Shown: positions 39,880 to 53,817, counted from the stretch's first letter. The stretch: DNA of 64,000 bases from Rhodococcus sp. ARC_M6 (GCF_022810305.1 NZ_JALGQH010000019.1:1-64000), one strand, 5' to 3'. Notes: generated by a model not told the origin, from the letters alone. Translations and numbers: made by a program.

Positions 39880-40827
39880 CTAAACCGCGAGGAAGGGGTA
39901 CTGCTCCCGCAGCTGCACGACGCGCATCACGACGATTCCGAACATGACCACGGTGACGGCCCCCAAACCGATCCAGCCGATCCGTACGGACTTTTCCCGA
40001 TCCTGACCGGCGCCGAGCCACTGCGGGGCGTACAGGAACGCTGCGGTGGCCGCAGCGCCCGCGAGAAGCCCGCCCGCGTGACCCCAGAACGAGATACCCG
40101 GCAGCGAAATGCTGATGACCACGTTGATCGCGATCACCGAGATGATCGGAACCGGGCTACGACGCAGTCGCAACAGAATCACTGCCTGCGCACCCATGAT
40201 CCCGAAAATGGCACCGGACGCGCCGGCCGTCCAACTGGCCGCGCCACCGGAGAACACGGGCTGAAATGCCATCACCGACGCGCTGCCGCCGAGCAACGAC
40301 ACCAGATAGACGCTGATGTACCGGGAACGGCCCATCACGATCTCGGTATCGCGGCCCAGGATGTACAGCGCATACATGTTGACGGCCAGATGCAGGATCC
40401 CGAAGTGCAAGAAGCCCGAACCGATCAACCGGAACCACTCGCCGCTGGCGACCAGCCCGGGATTGAGGGCCCAGTCCGCAAAAATCGACGAGCCGACCTG
40501 ATTGTTCATGATGCTGCGCGACTGCACGAGCGTCGCCAGGAAGGCCAGGACGTTCAAGCCCATCAGCGTGTACGTCACAACCGGCACCGGCTGCGTCTGG
40601 CTGACCATATTGCCGGCAACACCGCGCACAGGACGAATATCGCGTTGACCGGCAGCTACACAGTCAACACATTGGTAACCCACCGCAGCTTCACGGAGGC
40701 AATCCGGGCACGCCGGGCGGCCACAACGATTGCAGGAAAGCGACGTGGGTCGATCTTGATGGCGGACGCACCGCGGTTGGGGCGGGATGCCCTCACTCGC
40801 ACCGCCGCCCCAACCGGGGTTAGTCAT
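39880..40827 (-). CDS. Rhomboid-family intramembrane serine protease with N-terminal zinc-binding region
   Basis: A 315-residue protease. N-terminal Cys/His cluster (CVRHQDRPTSLSCNRCGRPA, then CPDCL.. and CVDC) resembles a B-box zinc finger. Then about six membrane helices with rhomboid marks: HLAVNMYALYILG, catalytic Ser in GASGAIFG, and catalytic His in GHAGGLLAGA. It cleaves membrane proteins within the bilayer; the substrate is unknown. It sits between the PH-domain gene and ppiA, where mycobacteria have no gene, so it looks like an insertion into the conserved block. Confidence 0.92.
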   Translation of the reverse strand: MTNPGWGGGASEGIPPQPRCVRHQDRPTSLSCNRCGRPACPDCLREAAVGYQCVDCVAAGQRDIRPVRGVAGNMVSQTQPVPVVTYTLMGLNVLAFLATLVQSRSIMNNQVGSSIFADWALNPGLVASGEWFRLIGSGFLHFGILHLAVNMYALYILGRDTEIVMGRSRYISVYLVSLLGGSASVMAFQPVFSGGAASWTAGASGAIFGIMGAQAVILLRLRRSPVPIISVIAINVVISISLPGISFWGHAGGLLAGAAATAAFLYAPQWLGAGQDREKSVRIGWIGLGAVTVVMFGIVVMRVVQLREQYPFLAV

Positions 40828-40844
40828 CTTCGTTAATTACCTGT

Positions 40845-41372
40845 TCAGGAGATGGTGATGCTGTTGATGACGACGGGCTCGACCGGACGATCGGAGCGAT
40901 CGACAGCGGTGGTGGAGATGGCGTCGACAACCTTGCGAGACTCTTCGTCGACAACCTCACCGAAGATGGAGTGCTTGCGGTTGAGATGCGGCGTCGGGCC
41001 GGTGGTGATGAAGAACTGCGAGCCGTTGGTGCCCGGGCCGGAGTTAGCCATGGCAAGCAGGTAGGAGCGGTCGAACTGCAGTTCCGGGTGGAACTCGTCG
41101 CCGAACTGGTAACCCGGGCCGCCGCGGCCGGTTCCGGTGGGGTCGCCACCCTGGATCATGAAGCCGTCGATGACACGGTGGAAGACTGCGCCGTCGTAGA
41201 ACGGTCCGGTCTTGGCGCCGGATGCGTTCTCGGTCTTGTACTCTTTCGAGCCGTCGGCGAGGCCGACGAAGTTCTCGACGGTCTTCGGCGCATGGTTGCC
41301 GAACAGAGCGATCTTGATGTCGCCGCGGTTCGTGTGCAGCGTTGCGGTTGCGGTCTGATGAGTTGAAGTCAC
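40845..41372 (-). CDS. ppiA: Peptidyl-prolyl cis-trans isomerase (cyclophilin)
   Basis: A 175-residue cytoplasmic cyclophilin. Active-site segments are FHRVIDGFMIQGGDPTGTG, SQFFIT and HSIFGEVV. No signal peptide is present. The start is GTG 41372. Conserved position beside cwsA matches mycobacterial ppiA. Confidence 0.95.
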   Translation of the reverse strand: MTSTHQTATATLHTNRGDIKIALFGNHAPKTVENFVGLADGSKEYKTENASGAKTGPFYDGAVFHRVIDGFMIQGGDPTGTGRGGPGYQFGDEFHPELQFDRSYLLAMANSGPGTNGSQFFITTGPTPHLNRKHSIFGEVVDEESRKVVDAISTTAVDRSDRPVEPVVINSITIS

Positions 41373-41466
41373 CCCACCATCGTGCCATTGTCTGGGTTTT
41401 CATGGATGCCGCCCCGCAGAATCCGTTCGCAAACTGATGCTCCGACGCCTGTGGCACAGTGAAGTC

Positions 41467-41817
41467 ATGACACGAGTGACCGAGTCCATCAGCACGCAGC
41501 TGCCCACCACCGACGCTCGGCGTTGCGCCGCCGTTGTCGCGAAGTCGGTAGCACGGGGCGCCGGCCAGGTCGGACTGTTCCTGGGCCGCCAGGGCGCTGC
41601 GGCAGCCAAGAAGGGCGTCGAATGTGCCAAGGCAATTCCGTCCAAGTCGGCAGCCCGGAGCGAACGGGTGGAAAAGCCTCGCGGACGTAAGCGTCTCGCC
41701 GTCTTCGTGATCGCCGGCGTTGCGGTGATCGGCGGCGCGGTGTTCTACAAGAGCCGTCGACGCGAGCATCCGCCGGTGGCGTCGGCACCCCCGCGGGTTG
41801 ACGAGAAAACCGCCTAA
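41467..41817 (+). CDS. cwsA: Cell wall synthesis protein CwsA-like
   Basis: A 116-residue protein with a soluble N-terminus and one membrane helix (about 81-98) near the C-terminus, flanked by basic residues (KPRGRKR / KSRRRE). Sequence conservation in this family is low; the call rests on topology and on its place divergent from ppiA, as for Rv0008c, which interacts with CrgA and Wag31. ATG 41467 is taken as start; an in-frame upstream start exists at 41437. Confidence 0.7.
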   Translation: MTRVTESISTQLPTTDARRCAAVVAKSVARGAGQVGLFLGRQGAAAAKKGVECAKAIPSKSAARSERVEKPRGRKRLAVFVIAGVAVIGGAVFYKSRRREHPPVASAPPRVDEKTA

Positions 41818-41828
41818 CCTGTTGCCAG

Positions 41829-41862
41829 AAGCCCCGGAACACCCAGTGTTCCGGGGCTTTTC
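41829..41862. terminator. Terminator after cwsA
   Basis: AAGCCCCGGAACAC pairs with GTGTTCCGGGGCTT around a 3-nt loop and is followed by TTT. It lies between convergent cwsA and the lipase gene. Confidence 0.9.
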
Positions 41863-41871
41863 AGTACGCCG

Positions 41872-43149
41872 TCAGCAGTTGGACGGTGCCGGAACGTTAT
41901 TGAAGCGATCAATCATGTAGCCGATGGATTCGGGAGTTCCCGCCAGATAGGGAGCGGCATGATTTATTGCCATTCCCGGAATGATCGGCGGCAATTCGTT
42001 CACCGAAAACTGTACTGTCGCACCGTTGTTGCACCAGTCGCGGGCAAGTTCCTGCCCTTGGCCGAACGGAACGATGTCGTCGGATCGACCGTGCTGGATC
42101 AGGACCGGTGACGTCGGAGTCAGATTGCCGATCTTCTGCTCGTCCAGGATTTCCTGAGCAAGCGGCAGACGCGCGAGGACGGCCGACAAGGATTCACCCG
42201 ACTTGGTGAAACTGGACGAGTCTTGGAATCCGAATTCCAATCCCGTCTCCCCGACACACTGATTCTTGGTAGCGGCCAGCATCTGTCGACCGCGATCGTT
42301 GATCTCTGCGTCGAGCAGCGGTTCGACCTCCGGGTACTGCGCCAGAATTCCGTTGAGTGCGTATCCGATAACGCCCGTGAGGAAAGTGCCGTCGACTTGT
42401 GCCAGCGTTGCCGCCAGATCGGCCGGCGGAGCGCCCGCATACGTGCCCTTCAGATCAAGTTCCGGTGCGTACGACGGCTTCAATTCCGTTGCGGCCGCGG
42501 CAGCTCCGCCGCCCTGCGAGTAACCCCACAGTCCGACGGGACCGTTGCCGGAGATACTGGCATTGGGCAATTGTTGCGCGGCGCGCACCGAATCCAGAAC
42601 CGCATGGGCCTCGGCCGCACGGTTCACGTAGGTGTGATCGCCCGGAGTTCCCAGGCCGTCGTAGTCCGTCACCACTACGGCAATCCCGTTGAGCAGCAAA
42701 ATGTTTACCCAGATCGACTCGTAGCCGACCATCACATCTGTGGGGAATTGATATTCGAGGCCCGTATTGAACAGCTTCGATGGCGCACACTGGTCGCCTT
42801 GCCCGTGCGTACCCACTGCTGCAGCAACCAGTGGACGCGCCCCCTGTCCGGTCCACGGGTTAGTCGGCTCGAGGTAGGTGCCGGTGACTGCGGCGGGAGC
42901 GCCCTTGGCGTCCTCGCTGCGGTACATGATCTTGGTGGCGGTCGCGGGCCACGGACCATTGCTTCCGGGCACGCTCAACATCAAGGGCGTCGCCTCGGCT
43001 TTGATGAGATCGCCGTTGCTTCCGGGCGGCAAGTCCGTCGGCGGAGTGTAGAAATCCGTTGGTTCTGCCACCGCAAACGGCGCCGTTGCAGCACTGACGA
43101 TCAGTGCTGCAACGGACATGCCGGCGACCCACCACATTCGGGTTTTCAC
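41872..43149 (-). CDS. Secreted lipase (LIP family, alpha/beta hydrolase)
   Basis: A 425-residue exported lipase. The signal peptide (MWWVAGMSVAALIVSAATAP region) ends at AVA-EP. The nucleophile elbow is GLWGYSQGGGAAA, and late segments IQHGRSDDIVPFGQGQ and NHAAPYL give probable catalytic Asp and His. Several Cys suggest disulfides. The start is GTG 43149 with GGGGAGA upstream; the frame stays open another 33 codons but lacks a ribosome site. Fungal/actinobacterial LIP lipases cleave triacylglycerols and esters. Likely hydrolyses extracellular lipids for uptake. Confidence 0.87.
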   Translation of the reverse strand: MKTRMWWVAGMSVAALIVSAATAPFAVAEPTDFYTPPTDLPPGSNGDLIKAEATPLMLSVPGSNGPWPATATKIMYRSEDAKGAPAAVTGTYLEPTNPWTGQGARPLVAAAVGTHGQGDQCAPSKLFNTGLEYQFPTDVMVGYESIWVNILLLNGIAVVVTDYDGLGTPGDHTYVNRAAEAHAVLDSVRAAQQLPNASISGNGPVGLWGYSQGGGAAAAATELKPSYAPELDLKGTYAGAPPADLAATLAQVDGTFLTGVIGYALNGILAQYPEVEPLLDAEINDRGRQMLAATKNQCVGETGLEFGFQDSSSFTKSGESLSAVLARLPLAQEILDEQKIGNLTPTSPVLIQHGRSDDIVPFGQGQELARDWCNNGATVQFSVNELPPIIPGMAINHAAPYLAGTPESIGYMIDRFNNVPAPSNC

Positions 43150-43277
43150 GTTCACGTTCTCCCCACGTCGATGTGCACTGTGGTCTGACACACAGTGAAC
43201 GCAGGGTAACACATACTTCATTTCGGTCAACCCGATAAGGTTCCACACTTAAATTGCTGTACTGCAACCACTTTCAA

Positions 43278-44945
43278 CTACTTGGTCGGCTCCACATTTG
43301 TTGTCAGGATCGCACGCAACTGGTTCGTGTTCTCGGGTGTCCACGTCGCGGGATGCAGGATATTCGCCCACATATCCGCCGCATCTTCGCCGTAATTGTG
43401 TCCGTGACCGGACGGAACATCCGCCGAGAACACCATGTCCAGAGTGACCTGCCAGAACGTCACCAACGGAATCCACGTCATACCCGGATCGACGTCACGA
43501 CCCTCCGGCTTCTCCCGCAGCCAGTCCGGCTTGTGGAACAGAAGGTCGAATGACCACCAGGTAATCGGATCACTTGCGTGCTGCCAGTAGACGATTCGAT
43601 CGTCTTCCCAATCGGCCTTCAATTCGAGGTCTTCAGGGTCCGCCGCAAACCGGATCGTCTGGCCACCGTCGATCACCGGAAGAATCTCACGCGAACCCGA
43701 ATCACGGTCGTTGGTAATTTCCTGCCACTGAGTCGTAAAGTTCGGCGTACCTACCCACAGTGCGCCGTCGACGCGAGTCATCATGTCCTGAGCACCGGCA
43801 AAAGCTGCCTGCCCACCGTAGGAGCCGAGGCTCTCACCGAACACGACAAGCTTGGGACGCGTCTCGACCGGCATGTCGATCCACTCGGCAAAGACCGCGT
43901 TGAACAATGCGCGGCCGGCAACCTGCGGTGTCTCCCGGTCCGCGATGAAAGCCAACGGACTGGGCAGGAACGAATACTGCATCGACGCGATAGCCGTGTT
44001 GCCGTCCTCGACGTACTCGAACGACGACGCCACATCCTCGTTGACCCAACCGCGACCGGTCGTCGTCACCACAGCCAACGTTCCACGATCGAATCCACCG
44101 GTGCGCTTCAATTCCGCCACCACATGGTCTGCAACACCACGAATCGAATCCGAGGACTCACGTCCCGCGTACACCCGGATCGGTTGTTTCGCCTCACGGC
44201 CGGTCAACTGCGAAATCTCTTCCGCAGTAGGCCCGCTACCCATGAAGGTGCGGCCCTCCTGCCCCAGGGTGTCCCAGGCTTCCGGTGACATGGGCGAACC
44301 ACTGCGCTCGGCAATCAGCGGCTGCTCGACGCCGTCAGGTGTCTCGGTATCCGCACCCGAGAAACTCCAGTTCGCGAAGGCGATCAACCCGTTGTACAGC
44401 GCACCGTTGATGACAAAGAAACCGAACGCGAACACAACGACGAGGCTGGCAACCTTCGCCGCCTCCTTGGGCACGAATCGCAGAGCAACCTGCGTCAAAC
44501 GATTGGTCGTGAAGCGGAGGCCCCGAGCCGCCTCGAGCAGAATGAACCAGATGAACAACGAAATGATCAGAACCAAGAGGTAGTTCGCCTGATTGGTAGG
44601 CGGCATCTCCACCAGACCCCGGACGATCTGCTGCCACCATGACCCGAGAACCAGGAACAGCGGAACCAGAATCACCGCCGCGGCCGCCATGACCCACCAC
44701 GCGATCTTCTTCGTCCGCTCCGACCACTTCGGTTCCACACCACACTTGCGAACCATCCACGCGATCAGCGTTCCGAGTGCGTAACCCATCGCCAAGGAGA
44801 TGCCCGTCGCGACGCCCTGCAAATACCAGGCACGCGGAAGCAGTGAGGGCGTCATGGACCACACAAAAAAGACCAGGGCAAAGGCGAGGCCGACGGGATG
44901 CAACGTCCCAAAATATCGGCGCAGGCGGTCCCACACAGGTTTCAT
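43278..44945 (-). CDS. Membrane alpha/beta-hydrolase (Abhydrolase_9 type)
   Basis: A 555-residue membrane protein: five or so helices in the N-terminal 210 residues, then an extracellular alpha/beta-hydrolase domain with nucleophile motif VVFGESLGSYGG and GTPNFTTQW. The arrangement matches the Abhydrolase_9_N plus Abhydrolase_9 families of actinobacteria, whose substrates are unknown. Start ATG 44945. It and the lipase at 41872 are both between cwsA and the tRNA genes. Confidence 0.85.
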   Translation of the reverse strand: MKPVWDRLRRYFGTLHPVGLAFALVFFVWSMTPSLLPRAWYLQGVATGISLAMGYALGTLIAWMVRKCGVEPKWSERTKKIAWWVMAAAAVILVPLFLVLGSWWQQIVRGLVEMPPTNQANYLLVLIISLFIWFILLEAARGLRFTTNRLTQVALRFVPKEAAKVASLVVVFAFGFFVINGALYNGLIAFANWSFSGADTETPDGVEQPLIAERSGSPMSPEAWDTLGQEGRTFMGSGPTAEEISQLTGREAKQPIRVYAGRESSDSIRGVADHVVAELKRTGGFDRGTLAVVTTTGRGWVNEDVASSFEYVEDGNTAIASMQYSFLPSPLAFIADRETPQVAGRALFNAVFAEWIDMPVETRPKLVVFGESLGSYGGQAAFAGAQDMMTRVDGALWVGTPNFTTQWQEITNDRDSGSREILPVIDGGQTIRFAADPEDLELKADWEDDRIVYWQHASDPITWWSFDLLFHKPDWLREKPEGRDVDPGMTWIPLVTFWQVTLDMVFSADVPSGHGHNYGEDAADMWANILHPATWTPENTNQLRAILTTNVEPTK

Positions 44946-45094
44946 GCGGGAATCGTATGCTTCGCCCTGGGAAATGGGCTATTCCTTCGCCTGCGCTCGC
45001 CACCGCGGCAGAGCGAACGTACCGTTCGGCGCATCTAAGGCGATGTACGTGGCGTTCGCTCGATGACGGGACAGGCACATAGGCCCGGCATACA

Positions 45095-45127
45095 AAAACA
45101 CCCTCCCGGTTTCCCGGGAGGGTGTTT
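45095..45127 (-). terminator. Terminator after tRNA-Ala
   Basis: AAAACACCCTCCCGG pairs with CCGGGAGGGTGTTTT around a 4-nt loop. It ends the minus-strand tRNA transcript. Confidence 0.9.
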
Positions 45128-45147
45128 TCTGTCAATCTATTTCACTG

Positions 45148-45220
45148 TGGAGCCTAGGAGATTCGAACTCCTGACATCTGCCTTGCAAAGGCAGCGCTCT
45201 ACCAACTGAGCTAAGGCCCC
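45148..45220 (-). tRNA. alaT: tRNA-Ala (TGC)
   Basis: 73 nt. The acceptor GGGGCCT pairs with AGGCTCC, the D-loop is TTAGCTCAGTTGGTAGAGC, the anticodon loop TTTGCAA gives TGC, and the T-arm is GGAGTTCGAATCTCC. CCA is not encoded. Confidence 0.96.
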
Positions 45221-45256
45221 GTTCGGTTTTCCGACCGGAGTCAGACTACCTATGTT

Positions 45257-45367
45257 CTATCCTGTTTCCAAATCGTGCCAAACCTTGCCTCCGCGCCGAC
45301 TTTTGATCAGATTGGTGACTACGAGAGACACCAGAACGACGGCCCCAACAAGCAGGAAAACCTTCAT
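45257..45367 (-). CDS. Small single-helix membrane protein between tRNA-Ile and tRNA-Ala (DLW-39-like)
   Basis: A 36-residue open frame starting MKVFLLVGAVVLVSLVVTNL and ending in SRRGGKVWHDLETG: one membrane helix, a basic stretch and a Trp-containing acidic end. It fits exactly between the two tRNA genes and has GAAGGG upstream. Very small proteins of this form, with a D/V-x-W end, occur near gyrA in other Actinobacteria (DLW-39 family), which supports it. Function unknown. Confidence 0.6.
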   Translation of the reverse strand: MKVFLLVGAVVLVSLVVTNLIKSRRGGKVWHDLETG

Positions 45368-45395
45368 TCCAGCAACCCTTCTTCGGCACAAGGAG

Positions 45396-45469
45396 TGGGC
45401 CTAGGAGGACTTGAACCTCCGACCTCTTCATTATCAGTAAAGCGCTCTAACCACCTGAGCTATAGGCCC
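45396..45469 (-). tRNA. ileT: tRNA-Ile (GAT)
   Basis: 74 nt. The acceptor GGGCCTA pairs with TAGGCCC, the D-arm is TAGCTCAGGTGGTTAGAGC, the anticodon loop CTGATAA gives GAT, and the T-arm is GGAGGTTCAAGTCCTCC. CCA is not encoded. Same order after gyrA as in mycobacteria. Confidence 0.96.
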
Positions 45470-45543
45470 TTGAACCGGTCCAAAGATTACCCCACCGGTC
45501 CCGCAACACCAAAACGGGTCCGGCGGAGCAACGTTTCCGCAGG

Positions 45544-46826
45544 TCAGTCGCGGTCGGCGAGAGTTACCTCAACGCCACCGACGAGATCACTGCAGAGGTT
45601 GTAAATGAACGAACCGATCGTGACGAGCGCCGTGAACAACACCATGTTGGCCACACCGATCACTGCGGAGTAACCGAAAACCTGCCCGGCCGTCACCAGT
45701 CCACCCGAACTCGAATCCGACACGATGTCCGTGAACGCGTTATTCAGGCGGTCCCAGACGCCCATGCCGTCCAGCACGACGTAGAGGAGGCCCACAGCCA
45801 CCATCCACACGAAGAACAGCGACACCGAAATCACGGATGTGATCTTGAGCGTGGACCACGGATCGATACGACGAATCTGCACAGTCGCCCGCAGTGGCGC
45901 CCCCTCCGATGCCTGTCCAGCAGCTACGTGAGATTTGTCACTCACCGCTGCCTGTGGCAGTGGATGCTTCGCCTCGGAGAGGTCCGGCATGTCCTTCGGC
46001 AGATCCTTACGACTGATGTGTCGAGTCGGACCGTCGATCGCCGCGGCCTTCGCTTTGGGGCTCGGGGCCTTGGAATTTCCAACAGGAGAGTTTCCAGCAG
46101 CAGGTGTTCCCACACCAGGATTCCCCGCCGGCAGATTCTGCCCCTTGGGTGCGGCGATCCCGGTGATCACCGGCCGTGCGGGCTGGCCTGCCGGACGGAC
46201 CGGCGGTGGTCCGGACGGACGACCTGCCGGCGCCGGACCTGCAGTACGGGCTGCCTGCGGCGCACCCTGCGGCGCACCGGAAGGACGGTCGGCCGGTCGC
46301 TGATTCGCTGGACCGGTCTGCGGCTTCCCTGCCTGAGCAGGCTGGCCTTTCCTGACGTCAGGTCCGGGTGAGACAGGACGCGTGATGTTGGTCTGAGGTT
46401 CCCGCTGCTGCGCCGGACCCGGTTGCTGCTGGGGACCCGGTTGCTTGGGCGGCTGCTGACCACGCTGCCACGGAGGAGCCTGATTGCCCCGAGCCTGAAC
46501 TGTCGGCGCCTCGGGAGCCTTCGGCGCGGCGGCCGCGGGTGCGGGTGCGGGTGATGAACTCTTCTCTGCACCCGCCACTGCCGGCTTCCCAGCCAGCGGC
46601 GCAGCTGACTTATCTGCCACCGGCGCCACAGGCTTGTCCACCACAGGCGCTGCCTGCTTCTCGGCCGGTGCCTTGGCGCCGGCCATAGGCCCGTCAGGCT
46701 TGGCGTCGGCCGAGGGCTTAGAGCCCCCGGCACCCGCCGGAGCAGTTACCTGCTCCGGCTTCGGTGGCGTCGAACCGGAAGTGCTCTCGCTCTTCTGGTC
46801 ACTGCCCGGCTGGTTGGGAGTGCTCA

Positions 46827-46827
<1 letters not shown>
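45544..46827 (-). CDS. DUF3566 membrane protein with disordered Pro/Ala-rich N-terminus
   Basis: A 427-residue protein. About 300 N-terminal residues are low-complexity Pro/Ala/Gly/Gln/Lys. The C-terminal 115 residues are the DUF3566 domain with two membrane helices (ISVSLFFVWMVAVGLLYVVL and the final VTIGSFIYNLCSDLVGGVEV). It is the gene always found after gyrA in mycolata (Rv0007 position). Role unknown. The start is GTG 46827, overlapping the gyrA stop by one base. Confidence 0.9.
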
Positions 46828-49358
<2,531 letters not shown>

Positions 49359-49381
49359 GAGCTCACTTTCTTAAGAAGAAT

Positions 49382-49436
49382 GGGGGCAAGCCCCTCGTGC
49401 GCCTTCTTGGTAGGTCGAACTACCGAAAAGGCGCAC
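49382..49436 (-). promoter_or_regulatory. Hairpins in the gyrB-gyrA spacer
   Basis: A long stem (GTGCGCCTTcttGGTAG paired with CTACCgaaAAGGCGCAC, 6-nt loop; 49397-49436) with only one true mismatch and one wobble. On the minus strand it is followed by a second small GGGGC/GCCCC hairpin (49382-49394). No U-run. It may be an attenuator, an RNase processing site or an mRNA stabiliser. Confidence 0.55.
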
Positions 49437-49449
49437 AGGGCCAGAGGCC

Positions 49450-51576
<2,127 letters not shown>

Positions 51577-51681
51577 CTAGTTACCGAAATTCATCTTACT
51601 GGTAAGCACCGACAGGAACCGCTCAATGACACCCCTGGTTGCTTCGCAGGCGAATTATTTTGGCCCCAGGAAGGTGAAACG

Positions 51682-52665
51682 CTAGGAAGATTGCTTGACT
51701 GAGCGACGCTCGCCCAGGGTCGTAATAAATGCCCGCGCATGTTCGGCAACGTCACCGGCGTGCGAAATCGGCGACCAATGACCAGCAGGAATCTCGCTTC
51801 GCCGCAGGTCAGAGACCCATTTTTCGGTATCCTCGTAACCCACCGGCCGGACCGCCTTGTCGTACTTGTTCAGTATCAACTGAACGGGCACGTCCGTATA
51901 CCTGTCCCGAGGCTTGCCGAGAGACGCCCTGATATTTGCCCGGTAGAGCTTGAGTCCGTTGACCATGTCATCTGCGATCGTCGGTGCCGTGTTCACCAAT
52001 TTCGGGTCGAGACCGTCGAAAAATCTGAGGAACGCCGGCCAATGCTTCGAAAACCACAACCTCAACGGCACCGTGCAGAGGCCCGGAATCTGAAAAAGAA
52101 CGGTGTACGCCGACGCCACTCCCTGCGCTGCCGGGCCGAGAAAACGCCGCTTGGACGCACTGGACCGGATCCATTTTCCGAGATGGTCGAGATTGGGGCC
52201 CGAGATAGAACTGAACGACGCGATCTTCTCTTCCGCGCCGGGTTCGCACACCGCTTCCCAGGCTTCGACGGATCCCCAGTCGTGAGCGAGGACGTGAACT
52301 GGCTTGTCGGGGCTGACTGCGTCGATGACGGCAAACAGATCAGCGGCCAGTGCGCTGAGTTGATAGTCCTGCACTCGCGACGGAACGGTGCTCTCGCCGG
52401 CTCCGCGACTGTCGTAACTCACCACCCGGAAATCGTCGGCCAACAACGGTGCGACGCGACTCCACAGTTCGTGGGTATCAGGCCAACCGTGGACCAGGAC
52501 GATGGTTTCGCCGTCCGCTGGTCCTTGCTCGAACACGGCAAGGCTGACGGCACCGTTGGTGACGCGGCGAGCGGTCACGGGGTGGGTAGTCACGGGGTGG
52601 GTAGTCACGGGGTGGGTAGTCACGGGGTGGGTAGTCACAGCATGGAGAGGAGAGTGCTTGGTCAT
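51682..52665 (-). CDS. Alpha/beta hydrolase (epoxide hydrolase-like) with VTTHP repeats
   Basis: A 327-residue soluble hydrolase. HGWP oxyanion motif (LVHGWPDTHELW), Asp nucleophile in AHDWGSVEAW, and a C-terminal GHWSPISHA His. An Asp nucleophile and HGWP favour epoxide hydrolase or dehalogenase type. The N-terminus carries four VTTHP units from a 15-bp DNA repeat, absent from relatives. It follows the ferredoxin-type reductase gene on the same strand, 24 nt away. Confidence 0.83.
   Translation of the reverse strand: MTKHSPLHAVTTHPVTTHPVTTHPVTTHPVTARRVTNGAVSLAVFEQGPADGETIVLVHGWPDTHELWSRVAPLLADDFRVVSYDSRGAGESTVPSRVQDYQLSALAADLFAVIDAVSPDKPVHVLAHDWGSVEAWEAVCEPGAEEKIASFSSISGPNLDHLGKWIRSSASKRRFLGPAAQGVASAYTVLFQIPGLCTVPLRLWFSKHWPAFLRFFDGLDPKLVNTAPTIADDMVNGLKLYRANIRASLGKPRDRYTDVPVQLILNKYDKAVRPVGYEDTEKWVSDLRRSEIPAGHWSPISHAGDVAEHARAFITTLGERRSVKQSS
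52576..52635. repeat. Four tandem copies of a 15-bp unit
   Basis: The unit CACGGGGTGGGTAGT is repeated exactly four times, in frame within the N-terminus of the hydrolase gene (VTTHP per unit). Copy number may vary by slippage. Confidence 0.95.
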
Positions 52666-52689
52666 CTGTGAACCTTTCGGTACGAGAAT

Positions 52690-53817
52690 CTAGAGATCGA
52701 GTACAAGTCGTCCACCGTCGGAACGCGAGACGCAGATGAGCATCTCGTTTTCCTGCTCGGTGTCGGTCAAACGGTTTTCGCGGTGATCCGGAGTGCCCGC
52801 GAGTACCTTCACGCGACAGGTACCGCAGAATCCCTGCTGGCAGGAGTAGCCGACTCCCGGCAAGGTTTTCTTGATGACGTCCAATGCAGATTGGTCCGCC
52901 GGAACGGCCAACACACGCCCCGAGTTGACCAGTTGCACTTCGAACGGGACGCCGTCTGTTACCGGCGGCGCACCAAACCTTTCGAAATGCAAAGCTGTGG
53001 AAGGTGTTTCACGGAACCCGGTGCGTACGGCGTCGAGCATCGGCGTCGGACCACAGCAATACACTGCTCCCCCTACCGGAGCTTTTCCCAGAAGATCTGC
53101 AGCAGTGGGTAACCCGTATTCATCGTCGGGCCGCACGAACACCCGCTCCGGATCCCACCCGGCGATCTCTTCGAGAAACGGCATGGATTCACGAGATCGA
53201 CCTGAGTAGACGAAGTACCAGTCCATCTCCAATTCTCTTGCAGCCCTGACCATTGCAATGATCGGCGTGATGCCGATCCCGCCAGCAACAAAAAGTGCGC
53301 GTCCACCGGCGACAAATGGAAAGCCGTTGCGTGGTCCTCGAACTGTGACGTGATCACCGGGTTGGAGGGCATGCATTTCGACCGATCCACCACCACCATC
53401 AGGGATCCGGCGCACCGCGACGCTGTATCCCGTGGCATCAGCCGGGTCTCCGCACAACGAATACTGCCGGCGTATACCTGAAGGAAGATGAAAGTCCAGG
53501 TGCGAACCGGGATGCCACGGCGGAAGTGCTACGTCATCGGTTGATTCAAAGCGCAGCCGAACCACATTTTCATCCGTCGCGACCACTTCCCTCGAGGCAA
53601 CCACCATTTTCAAGGCGGTATCAGGGTTGTAGCCGGCGATCTTCGGGTTGTAGTCGTAGGCCGTCAAAACCCGAAGGTACTTGTCCGCCAACAACTCTGT
53701 AAGTTGCATGGCTCGGTCGGGTCGTCCGCGACCGGCAAGATCCGGTGGAGCCTGGTACCGCGGCAAACCGCCGTGCCCGGTCAGAACGTCCTTGATCCTG
53801 GAGATGGAGGGAATCAC
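52690..53817 (-). CDS. Ferredoxin-type NAD(P)H oxidoreductase with C-terminal 2Fe-2S domain
   Basis: A 375-residue electron-transfer protein. FAD-binding RQYSLCGDP, an NAD-binding region GGIGITPIIAM, and CCGPTPML; the C-terminal plant-type 2Fe-2S domain has CQQGFCGTC and a later Cys in MLICVSR. Resembles phthalate-dioxygenase-reductase-like proteins that feed membrane desaturases or monooxygenases. The start is GTG 53817, overlapping the stop of the upstream metal-dependent hydrolase gene (GTGA); the frame upstream is a shadow of that gene. Confidence 0.88.
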   Translation of the reverse strand: MIPSISRIKDVLTGHGGLPRYQAPPDLAGRGRPDRAMQLTELLADKYLRVLTAYDYNPKIAGYNPDTALKMVVASREVVATDENVVRLRFESTDDVALPPWHPGSHLDFHLPSGIRRQYSLCGDPADATGYSVAVRRIPDGGGGSVEMHALQPGDHVTVRGPRNGFPFVAGGRALFVAGGIGITPIIAMVRAARELEMDWYFVYSGRSRESMPFLEEIAGWDPERVFVRPDDEYGLPTAADLLGKAPVGGAVYCCGPTPMLDAVRTGFRETPSTALHFERFGAPPVTDGVPFEVQLVNSGRVLAVPADQSALDVIKKTLPGVGYSCQQGFCGTCRVKVLAGTPDHRENRLTDTEQENEMLICVSRSDGGRLVLDL

